From NCBI GenBank assembly GCA_021397835.1, contig JAJFZO010000345.1:62001-126000 (forward strand): 64,000 bases of DNA. The letters run 5' to 3'. This document shows positions 1-10,455 of this stretch, piece by piece. The first letter of the stretch is position 1. Each line of letters starts with the position of its first letter. Both the position numbers and the translations under genes were made by a program. Below the pieces are notes generated by a model that did not search any database, had not been told where the DNA came from, and saw nothing but the letters and a program-made list of their open reading frames with translations. Origin of the DNA: Moringa oleifera (lineage: Eukaryota; Streptophyta; Magnoliopsida; Brassicales; Moringaceae).

Positions 1-1029
1 TGACTGACCAAACGGTTGAAATCCATCAATACTTAAACCTATTCTGACATTCCTACATTCAACAACAAAAGATGGATGCGATTGATTAAAATGCATCCAA
101 GCAGAAGAGTCAAATCAATAACACATTACACCATCTTCAATCTCGTGTTCGGCATGCCATCTCATGTATTTAGTTGTGGTTTCTGATGCATATAGTCTTT
201 GTAACCATGGACTGAGAGGAAAATAATACATCTTCTTATATGAAACAAGTGTTTTTTGTTTATCAGATTCTCGTCTTCATCTTTTATACAGCAAATGATT
301 GCAAAACTTATAAGAACTTAATTCATTGTCTTCACCCTAGTGTATCATGCACCTGTTGTTACAAGAGTGAATCTTTTCAACCGGTAACCCTATACCTTGC
401 ATGTACTTCTTTGTACTATAAAAATTCTCAGTCATGAGATTACAAGCAGGCATCATCTCTTTCATTAATTGGCAAATATCATCATAGCATCTTTCCAAAA
501 TATGATGTTCTGATTTTATGTTCATCATTCTAGCAACAGTAGATAATTGTGAATGATTTTGACACCCATCCCATAATTTTTGATTAACAACATTCAACAT
601 ATCATAGAAACATTGAGTGTCTGGATTAAGGGATTCCTCCATATGTTCTGGATTAAATTCTGGACCAAAGGCATCCATTACCATTGTTTGGTATGTATTA
701 ACTTTATGCACAGTGATAGATCCTTCCTCAACATAATATTCAGTTGCCTTATTATTATAACTCTTATGGTTTTTCCTATGACAATTCTAAACATAATATC
801 CCGATATGAAAGCAGATTTAGCCAAATGATATCTAACCACATCAACAGTTTCATAACGACGGTTCTAACATTTTTTACGATTATATGGATACCTTATCTT
901 ATCTCCATCCATGAATGCCAGTTGACTACAAGCAAACTGAATGAAATATTCCACATCATCTAAAAATTCCTGATTTAAGAATCCATCTATAAGCCTAAAG
1001 TACATCCATTAGCTATCTAATGTACTCAT
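1..1029 (-). pseudogene. TNP2-type CACTA transposase, N-terminal part, decayed
   Basis: The family encodes the transposase that cuts CACTA elements at their termini. Reading leftward from an ATG at 1029, the product shows the transposase-associated N-terminal domain (FLNQEF, RRYETVDVVRYHLAKS) and then TNP2 landmarks: FGPEFNPEH, LWDGC, NIKSE, LMKEMMPA, YFPLSPWLQRLY and GLSIDGFQPFG. One open stretch spans 711-337. Breaks seen: a stop near the seventh codon, TAG in the 'KC-NRR' segment, TAG where 'YVWNCH' is expected, a frameshift just after 337, and TGA in the segment before DSSAW. The rest of TNP2 lies beyond the left edge. The assignment is from recognised family motifs, not from an alignment run. 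Confidence 0.85.
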
Positions 1030-1690
1030 TTTTCTGTTTCTTAAGTTGTTCTAATTAAACTAGTTCCCAAAAACTTGCCTCTTGAAAATTTTAATAATGT
1101 AAAAACTTATTATAATATAAAATAATTATTAAACAATTTCAAAATCACATAAAATGCACATGATTTATAATACAACTTGTTTAACGTTTTATGCATGCCA
1201 CCCAAAACTTCAAAGGTAAGTGATCCTATACCATTCAGAAAAGTACACTTATATGAAGTATAATATAGCAATTGATTGTTCACTCTATTTTGTAAAATTT
1301 TGGCAACATTTTTACATAGTTCTCCAAGTACATCACATGTATAGATATGAGTTAATGTTTTTCATTGAAACACACGCTCATATCCATTAGTATTTACTCG
1401 AAGAACAAAGGAGATACTGCACAAAATTTTTACAAAATAAAATGAACAACAATTTACACGTGTGCCGCACATAAATGTTATATTTCTAAACTGTCTGATT
1501 TGGACAATTCAAGAATTATTATTGAATAATTTATTTTGATGCACATACAAACACTTGACCGATAATAAATGTTCACTAATAATTCTGAAACGGTGTATCT
1601 AAAAAATATGTGTGAAGTCTAACTTTGTTAATAGTAACATTTTATTATTATCATATCATAGATTAATTTAATTGATGAACATATAAATAA
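1030..1690. other. AT-rich CACTA interior without a gene
   Basis: This stretch lies upstream of the transposase start in CACTA element 1. It is AT-rich, with stops in all frames, and I recognise no coding similarity. It probably holds the transposase promoter and leader, but no specific element can be defended. Confidence 0.5.
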
Positions 1691-2345
1691 ATTTCTTCAA
1701 CATTAGTAATAATCATCCAAATGTAAACATGTAATTAACATAAACTAAATTTATTTAAAAAACAAAATTAATAACTTCAAATTTTAATTAACATCTAAAT
1801 AAATTAGTTTTCATAAAAATTTAATTAATTAAATTATTTATGTCATGAAATTATAATGTAATTAAACTATTATCTATGTAATCAATAACAAATTAACTAA
1901 TTTTATTAACAAATAAAATTAACAATTACAAAATTTAATTAACATCTAACTAATTTAAATTTCATAAAAATCTAATCAAATTATTTATCTCAAATTATAT
2001 TTTAATTAAACTATTATCTATCTAATTTAATATAAACAAAATTTTTAATTAACCTATAAAATTAACAATTATAAAATTTAATTAATAACTAACTAATTTA
2101 AGTTTCATAAAACTCTAATTAAATTATTTATCTTACATTACAAACTAATTAAATTATTTTATAAATAATATAACAAAAACTAAATTTATTAACAAATAAA
2201 ATTGAAAATTATAAAATTTAATAAATATCTAACTAATTTAAATTTCATGAAAATCTAATTAAAATATTTATCTTAAATTACAACAAAATTCAAAAATTAC
2301 CTAATAATATACCATAAATTAAATTTATTAAAATATAAATAACTA
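1690..2345. repeat. AT-rich degenerate tandem array, period about 140-150 bp
   Basis: The word 'ctaactaatttaa' followed by 'ttcataaaa' and a long AT stretch recurs at about 1795, 1946, 2089 and 2229. The spacings are 151, 143 and 140 bp. The units are diverged. Comparable AT-rich arrays lie upstream of the coding parts of the other two CACTA elements (13.1-14.0 kb and 37.3-38.2 kb). Confidence 0.75.
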
Positions 2346-2934
2346 AAAATTTTATTTAAAATCTACAATATTTTTATAATTACCAAACATAATCATAGTA
2401 TTCTTATACAAGATTTTATGATCATCAATATCATTATCAATAATTTCAATAATTAACTATATAAATTATCAAGTAAAGAGGAAAGATGAAAATGGTGACT
2501 CACAGTGGATAAAATAAAAGAGATGGCACATACCAAGATGCTGAGTAGGGAGAGAATGGCAAAGACTCGGCTCAGAGACAACAAGATAAATGGGGGAAAG
2601 ACAGTGTCGCTTGCTGGTGAAAAGAACAATTATATAATCCTAATAGATGTAGAGAGAGAACAATAAAATTAAGGGAAAAGGAATCGGGCGAAAAAGAAAA
2701 ATTTTAACAAGACAAAAGAAGAGACAGCAATAGAAATAGGGGGAAAGGAAATGGTGCTCACACGAAAGAAAAAAAATAGGGTTTCAATTTATAAGCACTT
2801 TAACGACGGAAGTAAGTGACTGTCAATAGAAGTGAAATCTAACGACGAAGTGCAGTACATCATTGCATCTGTAGTGAAAATAAAATCAAGCGAAGGTAGC
2901 ATTGCCTTCACTTCAATGGCTACCCCCTTAGAGG
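2346..2934. other. AT-rich then purine-rich CACTA interior
   Basis: No gene recognised. From about 2480 to 2770 the plus strand becomes purine-rich (runs such as 'gggggaaagg' and 'aagagagaa'), then grades into the GC-rich minisatellite. No coding similarity in any frame. Confidence 0.5.
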
Positions 2935-4010
2935 TCATGTATGGGCGCTTTCGCGGATACCACCTTAGAAGGCCATGGCGGCCAGCTTCGAAGGCCACGG
3001 CTGCCTTCGCAACCATGGATGAAGGCTTTCGCGGTAGCCATCGCTGCCACCTTCGAAGGCCATGGCTGCCATTACGTCCATGTATGGACACTTTGGTAGT
3101 AGGCATGGTTGCCTTCACAGCCATGCAAGGAGGCTTTTGGGCTAGCCATGGCTACCTTCGCAAGCATGCATGGAGGCTTTCGCGATAGCCATGGTTGCCT
3201 TCACTATCATAGAGGCCATCGCTGCCACCTTCGAAGGCCATGGCTACCTCCTTTGAAGGAGATCGCTGTCGTCTTCGAGGCCATGGTTGCCACCTTCGGA
3301 GGCCATGGCAGCCACCTTCGAAGGCCATGGCTACATTTGTTGGCACCATGGCTCCTTCGTGGCCACTTATGGCTGCCCTTGTAGGCATCGTGGCTGCCTT
3401 CGTGGGTGCTATGGCTGCCTTCGTGGGCACCATGGCTGCCTTTGTGGGTGCCCGTGGCTGCCTCTATGGGCATCGTGGCTGCCTTCGTGGTCGCCCATGG
3501 CTGCCTTCTTTGGCCCCGTGGCTACCTTCATGGGCACCGTGGCTGCCTTCATGGGCTTCCATGGCTGCCTTCGTGGGTGCTAGTGGCTGCCTATGTGGGC
3601 TGTCGTGGCTGCATTCGTGAATGTCGTGGCTGCCTCTTTCATGGCCATGGCGATCGCCTTTGAAGGTGATGCCTATCATGGCCATGACTGCCAGCTTCAA
3701 AGGCCATGGCTTCCTCCTTCGTGGCCATCGCAATCACCTTTGAAGGTCACGCAGAGCTACCATGGTAGCTCCCATGCATGACCACCTTCAAATTATAGTA
3801 GCAAGCTTGCGACCATGCATGGCAACCTTGGAAGGCCTGGCGGCCACCTTGCTTTCGAGGCAACAATGCATTACTACTGTCCAAGGCAGCATGCTAGTGG
3901 CCAGCTTGTTTCTGCAGCCACCATGCATGGTTCCCTTCGAAGGTAGCAAGCTTGCAGCCTTCACGACTGCCCATGGGATGGTCGCTAGGCTGCATTGCCT
4001 AAATAGTGAT
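2935..4010. repeat. GC-rich minisatellite inside CACTA 1 (21-22-bp units)
   Basis: About 1.1 kb of GC-rich sequence stands out from the AT-rich surroundings. Left part (about 2935-3340): diverged units around 'cttcgaaggccatggctgcc'. Right part (about 3360-3660): 21- or 22-bp units of the form 'tggctgccttcgtgggcacc'. From 3660 to 4010 the units become degenerate. CCATGG and TTCGAA are frequent. Because 21 is divisible by three, the array is open in several frames on both strands, giving strings such as MAAFVGT and HEGSHGA. I treat those frames as by-products of the period, not as genes. It lies between the terminus and the transposase, where CACTA elements often carry subterminal repeats. Confidence 0.9.
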
Positions 4011-4079
4011 CGAAACCTTGTAGTTGCTAGATCTTTGATTAGCTACCGATTAAAATTCGATCGTTAATCTATTGTTAAG

Positions 4080-4287
4080 TTAATTAAAAATTTAAATAAA
4101 TAAATTAAAAATAAATTTAGCGACAAAGATAACGTCTATCACTAATGTCTGTTGCTAATCTGTCATTATTTTATCGCTATAATAAAATTTTTATTTTGTA
4201 ATAAATCTATCACTATATGTCATTATTTAATGATTGATAAGATCAATCGATATATTGTGTTGCTACTTTTTAATTTTTTGTGTAGTG
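4080..4287 (-). repeat. CACTA 1 terminal and subterminal repeat region
   Basis: The terminus CACTAC lies at 4287-4282 on the minus strand. Inward of it the words 'ttagcgac', 'atcactaat', 'tgttgctaat' and 'ttatcgctat' recur on both strands. This is the usual layout where a TNPA-type protein binds in En/Spm elements. Similar words appear at the left end of CACTA 3 (36760-36880), suggesting related termini. Confidence 0.7.
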
Positions 4288-4329
4288 CATCCAATATATA
4301 AAAAATTGCCATAAGTGCCAAATTTATGG

Positions 4330-5243
4330 AGATAAAATACAAGCCTCGCCATCTCCTGTGCAGGAATGAACTCGAGGATGATTCCGATGGAAAATGAGAT
4401 ATTTCTCTTCAGAATAGTGAATGTTGAGGATGATTCCGATAGGAGATAGCATTCTCAAAGCACATCGAGGGAGAATTTTGATAATTAAATCTTCATACAT
4501 CGAGGACGATTCTGAGGGAAAATGAGACATTTCAAAATTTCAAGATTTTTCTTTACAACTTCAAGTGTCAAGGGCGATTATGATAGGAGATAACATTGGT
4601 AGGGAATGTTAAAGAAGAATTTTAATAGCTAAATCATTGTATATCGAGGATGATTCTCATAAAAGATGAGATCTTTCCAAACAATTCCACATGTCAAATA
4701 TGAAAGATGATTCTGATGAGGAACAAGAAACTTTGCTTCATTAAATGTCGAGAAAGAATTCTAATAGGAGATGAGAGATGCCCAATGTTGAGGAAAAATT
4801 TTAACAGTAAACATCATAGCTAAAGTTTGCTTACCATCAAAAAATGAGGAAGATTGCCATCAAGAGATGAAAGCAAGAATCTTTCCTTAAAAGTTGAGGA
4901 AGAATTTTGTCAAAAGACACTTGAACCAAGAAATTTTTAATGATAAGTGATGAATTTGCCTTAAAAGACAATAAAGAATTCTGTTTTGGAAGGAAATAAT
5001 CGTAAGCAAACTAATTTCATAGAACAAACTTTATTTTTTAATCTTTTTTATAATTTATCAAAGAAAAAAATAAAAAATAAAAAATAAAAAATAAAAAAGG
5101 AAAAGGAAAAAAGGTGAATGCTTGAACGAATTCTTTGAAAAAAAATCTATGAGAAGGCAAAGAAGCCATAAGGATAAAATTTGTCATCTTTTGATATTTG
5201 TTTTATTTTTAATTTTTAAAAATAAATAAAGATGGGCAGCTAT
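4330..5243 (+). repeat. 3' untranslated repeat region of a Tat/Ogre-like retrotransposon
   Basis: A degenerate repeat with core 'gaggatgattccgatagga' recurs irregularly every 40-70 bp (about 4373, 4424, 4465, 4500, 4566, 4643, 4694, 4744). The reverse complement of the same kind of sequence lies at 48363-48800, next to the start of the LTR there. Here the block ends at a purine-rich stretch ('aaagatgggcag' near 5230) directly before the LTR start, as expected for a polypurine tract. No coding potential seen. Confidence 0.65.
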
Positions 5244-7431
5244 CGATACCCAAAATTTACCCTTATTAGAAATCTAAAGCAAGGATGCCATTGTCACTTT
5301 ACGGTTTGAAAAACATCAATGTCACTTTTGAGAAGACTATGGAAAAAGATGTTGTTTAGGTCAGATGATGGAAAAATTAGGTTTCTAAAAACAAATTCAC
5401 TTAGTAGCCTCTTAGATGAGTGCAACAGAGTCTTCAAAATATAAGAAGAGCCTCATTTGAGGTATTCCCAATTCTTGATGTTCTTCCTCTAAACTTAAAA
5501 AGTCTCTTTGAATTTAGAATTTCTTAGTATTTCTTAAGGAGAAGAGTTATCTTGATCTAAAAGAGAGTAGCAAGGGATTGAATGAAAATTTGAAGGATCT
5601 CTCTGCTCAATCCTTTATTCTTGCAGGACACTCTTGAAGAGTCTAAAGTAGGCTTCCAGGATGACTTGAATGAAAGTCTTTATGAAAACGTAGAGTGAAT
5701 ATTAAGACATTAAGGCCTTATATCTAGGGAAATTCGTTTAGAATTATAATGGTGGAGTCTCTGGACATTTATCTTGTATTTTTGACACTCTTCCATGAAA
5801 GAATCTACCATATGCTTAGTGAAGAGTTTGATTTTTTGAAGGATAGTCAAAGAGATGTATGAATGAGAGTAAATATTAAAGGTTTTAAGTTGTTATTTTT
5901 ATGGAGGAATCTTCATGTTTTTATCTTTTAAGTTGAACATAACTATCTCTTACATAAAATTCTTGTTCTTTTGAGTTTGAGGAATGGTGACTAATGCAGA
6001 ATCTCATAAGGAGAAGTTTGTAAAGGCCACCATGCAAGAAGGCACACTCTACTGAGTGTTTACCTTCTACAGTAAAAGTGCTACCATCTTGCCTTTCTTG
6101 GAAGAGGAACTAAGAGGTGTCTTCTCAACCACCTCAGCTACCTCTTCAAGGCTTCTATTGCTAGCTTGAGGTATTATTAGGAACTGATCTGTATTAAAAA
6201 TTAAAGAGATTAGTAATAGTTCTTAGTAGGCATAAAAGCATGTATAAAAAAAAGAAAATAAGTCAACCTAATGTAGATGGTGACTCTAAATAATCTATAA
6301 CAAAGTGTTGCAAAGTGTTTCTTAGTTAAGATCTCTTAATAGGGGAAAGGAAACCAAAAGCTATAGAGGATGAATTTTTAGGCTCTAACTCTGATAAGAA
6401 GGAAAAACTAGCTGAAGAGGAATAAAAGACTCTCTAAGGGATGAGATTGGGATAAGCTTTTTGTCTATAAGGCTCAAATAAACCTTGACTATCCAAGACT
6501 TAGTAAAAAAAAAAAAAGACATGACAAAAGAGACTCATTGAAAGGTATATTAGTGCCATAATCTTGATTTAGATAAGCTAATCTATTCATCTTATGAGGG
6601 ATTCTATTTCGAAACACCTAAAAGTAAGAGTGTCTTCAGTTCTTCATTGCCTTCGAGAGATCGAAGGTAAAAAGTAAAGGCTTCTTTAATGAAAAATACC
6701 AAAATTTCATTAGTTGTCCTAAGTTACTCTACTACTGCTTTAGTTCAAAAAATTTAGAGAAGATTAAGGGTGATAAATTTATGGTTCTTAAATCTAGGCA
6801 CCTAACACTATAGGCTACAAGGATCCTCTAGGAGTTAAGGACTAATTGGGAGGGTGATAACCTATAGTTTTTGCGAATAATTCTAGATAAAAAGTTTAAA
6901 GGAAGTCTCAAACCTCTTTTGAGACATTCCCTAAATACATAAAAAATACCTAGCCTATTTGACTAAGATCTTTAATCAGGCAAGGAATCACCATGCCATT
7001 AAAAGAAAGCCATTATGAAGGAGCACACCCTTCAAAAGTGACATTGCTAATATAATAAGCTGATGTGGCACAATGCTATTGAAGCACATCTATTGACGTG
7101 GAGTAAAGTATTAATGTGGTATGTCATTGACGAATGAAATGGTTATTGATAGGGCAACATATCCATTAATAGTGTAAGAAGGCAAATGATATGGCATGTG
7201 TATCTAGCTCACATGATGTTATTGAGGCAAAGCTGATGAGATGGCAATGTCGAAGCATCACTCACTTATCTTGTTCATTAATTGACATGGGAAGATGACA
7301 CTAGGCGACATTGTTGAATTAGCTTAAGAGAATAATAACTAAAAATAAGATGACCTAGCAAGCAGTGTTGATTTGGTAATATCTTAAGGGAAGCAGATCT
7401 ACCTAGTCAGCAAGAAACTCCCACGTGGCAC

Positions 7432-7439
7432 GCAATGTT
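7432..7439 (+). promoter_or_regulatory. G-box/ABRE-like CACGTGGC in the LTR U3
   Basis: A perfect CACGTGGC lies about 430 bp upstream of the LTR TATA box. It falls in a stretch (about 7060-7460) where 'gatgtggca' and 'gacgtgg' words recur. Such cores bind plant bZIP or bHLH factors, but function here is inferred from the motif only. Confidence 0.35.
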
Positions 7440-7865
7440 GTTGATGTGGTAGTCTGCCTAAAGGTAATGCACCTAAGAGAGTTTATGACATGGTTTCAAA
7501 CAAAATTTTGAAAACCTAAGATGAAAATCATAAATAAAAAAAAAAGGTGAAAGGTAAAAGTGGTTTAAGGATTACAGTCGAATATAAAGATTGAACTTAA
7601 ATTTTGATGAATAAGATGACCTATAGAAAGTGAGCCTAAAGGACCTATTCTTAAGTTATCCAAGCAAAAGCAAAGAGAATTAAAGATTTTGCTCCACTTA
7701 GATGCAGCCAAAGAGTGTTAAAATCAAGTCAAAATCAACAAAAATAGTCTAAAAGTTTTTTAATAGACCCTACGAAACAAGGTAGATTATGCTGAGCTTG
7801 AAGTAAAGGCTACTAGTGTACTACACCTATCTGCCATTTGATGATAACTTATGTTAATGAATTCC

Positions 7866-7873
7866 TATAAATA
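7866..7873 (+). promoter_or_regulatory. LTR TATA box (copy 1)
   Basis: TATAAATA lies in 'cctataaatagg', a strong plant TATA context. Its distance to the LTR end is shared with LTR copies 3 and 4 and approximately with copy 2, which supports it as the retrotransposon promoter. Confidence 0.6.
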
Positions 7874-8669
7874 GGCATTGAATCTTTAATTGCATGCATT
7901 TACAAAGACATAGATTCAGATATCCATGATTGCACACTTTCAGACATTCACATAGCAACAAAAAGCTCTCTTAAAAATTCTTTTTAGCTTTCATTATTTT
8001 CATTAGAATTTTTCATTTTTATTTAAAGGAGTTTCCATTGAAATCTTGTATCCCTTCATATTGAAAAAAGAAGGAATACTACAAAAAGTATAGAAGACTT
8101 CAAGAGGTATTTAATCTTAATTCTTGTATCCTTTATTATGGCATATCCAATTTTTTTAATAAAGTTGAGTTAATTATTATTATATTTCTTGTGAAATTAT
8201 ATGTTTTAACCTATTTAAAATTTTACTAAATAACTTAACCATGTTGTAAGAAAAAAGAATATTTTGGAATTCTTCTTCATAAAAAAATTATTTTCCCTTA
8301 TAATAAAAAAATATTATATATGATTTTTAACCCTTTATTTTAGAAAAGAAAAAAAGTGAGCAAGTGCAAACTGCTTTCTTCTCTTTAAAAAGGTTTTAGT
8401 ATATTGGGATGGATTAAGTACACTTCGACCGAAATACCCATTGCAATTATTTTTAGCAAAAGAAATCAAAATTGTACTAATTTTTGGGCATTTTGGGGGG
8501 TATTAATCCTTCCCCAAGCGTAACCGATTCCGAAACCTTAATCTTAACTTTTTCAAAACCAGTTAGCCATCCTCTAGGATGGTGACCAATCACACCTAAA
8601 AAAATTATTGGTGACTCCTAACCTTTTCTCTTGCTGTGAGTTTCCCTAATTGAAACCCTAGTTATGACA

Positions 8670-10331
8670 ATTAATGCCTAACTTGTTTGCGATATACAAA
8701 GCAAAGACATTGATAAGTTCCACTAGCTTCTCAACTTGTTCATCTTTCTGCACCTCTTATTTGAGATCCATGTCCTGTAATTAGCAACTTTTAGCCTTTT
8801 GTGAGTGCTTGTTAATTATCATGGCACAACATTGTTAGGTTACCTCTATATCACCTTTGACCTCTCTTATGCTAGTAGGGGTGGGAAAGCACAATAGTAA
8901 GCAATACATCATAGTCATAACCTTAGAATTATCTCCCATTATTATAGGTCAAAGATGATTCAGTTGCTAAAAATGTTACTAATTTCAACACTTGGCAAGG
9001 TTTAGTGCCTAGTGTGACTAGAAGTGTAATAATGTCCTCGATGTGGGAATTTAATGAAAAACCTATATAAAAGTGCTAGATAGGTTGCAGGTTTCTTGTG
9101 TGTAGCCTATCCTTATGAATGCACTATAAAACATAAGATTTACAAAACTATCATTGTTGACTAAGACTTAGTTTACCATGTACCTGTCTATCAATATTGC
9201 AATGACTAAGGCACCTAGCCATCTGACTATCTAGGAAAGTCTATCATAACCATATTACAATTTTGTATTTGTCTTGTACTTGTATTTGCGAGATTCGAGT
9301 ATGAGCTAAAACTTTAGGCTTCTTGAGATCACCTTTATTACCAAGAGTCGAGTTGATTAAGCTAGGGCTTTTGATAGCCATGCCTTTTAGGGAACTAGTT
9401 GGGCTAACTGGTTGTTTTTTAGCCTTTGTTATGGCAACTTTATTTGCAAGTGTCATTTAGGATCTCGAGCCAGGCTTCTATGTCAATATGTAAGAGGGGA
9501 TACGTTCTTTTCTTTCATCTTTTCATACAATGTAATTTTTAAGATTCCTGGCTTACATTAGTGTTTCAATCTCATCTTCTTATCCTTGGTTGCATGAGGC
9601 AATGCCATCTTAAGAGCCTCTTATCATGTACCTCCCTTAGAATTTATCTTTTACTGGTATCGAGGGCTATGTAAGTCTCGTTCCTCCTCCTATCTTGCTT
9701 TCTATGCCTATGTTGATTCTTATGTGGTTCATATGCTCTATTTTAGGCTAGTGATGCTACCTCAATTACCAAGGTTATGGGTTGATCTAGCTGAGTAAAC
9801 AACACTACCTTTATTTCTTTTTTATGAATACGGTTGTTGCCATTTCAACCTTGTAAAGCAAAGATGCATATGATTTCAGCTTTCTAGCTACCATTGACTA
9901 GAAAAACCAAAAACGTTGTAAATTCTCGAGATAGGTTAGGATGGCATCCTCATCCTTTAAGTTTGAAACTTGCTAGGTTTCTCTAGTGAATCTCTCTACA
10001 TATTCCTAGAGTTTCTTATCCACATTCTGTCAAACAGCTTGTAAGTTAAGAATAATGTTCCTATGGTGATTTTGTTAGCAACTTGGACAACTAACAAGGC
10101 AATGAGCTCTTGAAAAGGAGTGATGGAACTTGGTTTAAGGAAGTGGTACCAATCTAAGGCATCTCTAGTGATGAAAAAAAGGAATAATTTGCAGTAAGTC
10201 GTATTAGTCACCTTTAGCAATGACAATACAACCTTGAACATCTTGACATGCGTTCAAGGATCAATAATGTTTTCATAGCTTTGTATTTGAGGATTCTTGA
10301 TGTAGGACTAGTTCATCCATTATAATCTAGG
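8670..10331 (-). pseudogene. Ty3/Gypsy gag-protease remnant, C-terminal part
   Basis: Reading right to left: the end of a gag N-terminal part (KNPQIQSYE, a stop, THVKMFKVV), then the retrotransposon gag domain (KLFLFFITRDALDWYHFLKP, SITPFQELI) at about 10241-9996. A degenerate linker follows, then protease at about 9190-9030 with VLVNNDSFVNLMFYSAF, where an active DTG/DSG site is expected. Last comes the family's conserved FPTPTSIREVKGD region leading towards RT, near 8880. Stops and frameshifts are frequent. The pol part is cut off at 8669 by the end of LTR copy 1. Gag continues on the far side of CACTA 2 at 20962. Confidence 0.75.
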
Positions 10332-10455
10332 AGACACTACAGCAAAATCAATTTTTAGTGACACTTAATAGATGATAGTTTTAACAAAGAACATCATTAA
10401 AAATAGATTAATTATGGATTAAAATGATTAGATGATGGTGCTACAACAAAATCGA

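Larger units (their letters stand above)
1..4287 (-). mobile_element. CACTA (En/Spm) DNA transposon 1, 5' part
   Basis: Read on the minus strand, the element starts with CACTAC at 4287; the plus strand ends TAGTG at 4283-4287. It then runs through a subterminal region with repeated 'agcgac' and 'tcactaat' words, a GC-rich minisatellite, AT-rich arrays and a TNP2-type transposase that leaves the window at base 1. The other terminus is outside, so the target duplication cannot be checked; the candidate 3-bp flank is CAT at 4288-4290. The transposase has in-frame stops and a frameshift, so the element is not autonomous. It sits in the 3' untranslated part of a long-LTR retrotransposon that continues to the right. 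Confidence 0.8.
5244..8669 (+). mobile_element. Long terminal repeat (copy 1), Tat/Ogre-like Gypsy, about 3.4 kb
   Basis: The start 'gatacccaaaatttaccc' matches the minus-strand start of the LTR at 48362. The end 'ccctagttatgaca' matches the ends of the LTRs at 43890, 51733 and 54647. TATAAATA lies at 7866-7873, about 800 bp before the end; the other copies keep a TATA-like box at nearly the same distance (about 800-830 bp). No primer-binding site follows the end, so this is a 3' LTR. Its right flank is an unrelated Gypsy remnant on the other strand. Confidence 0.7.

Noticed and set aside
240..963. Plus-strand open frames at 240-437 and 580-963.
   Set aside because: They are shadows of the minus-strand TNP2-type transposase, whose motifs are clear in the same interval.
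1690..2345. CRISPR-like or satellite (centromere-type) array.
   Set aside because: Units are diverged, AT-rich, few in number and inside a CACTA element; there are no conserved short repeats with unique spacers.
2789..3781. Overlapping long open frames on both strands over the GC-rich block (for example 3240-3620 plus, 3152-3433 minus).
   Set aside because: They follow from a repeat unit of 21 bases with few stop codons. Products are simple repeats (MAAFVGT, HEGSHGA) in several frames at once, with no domain.
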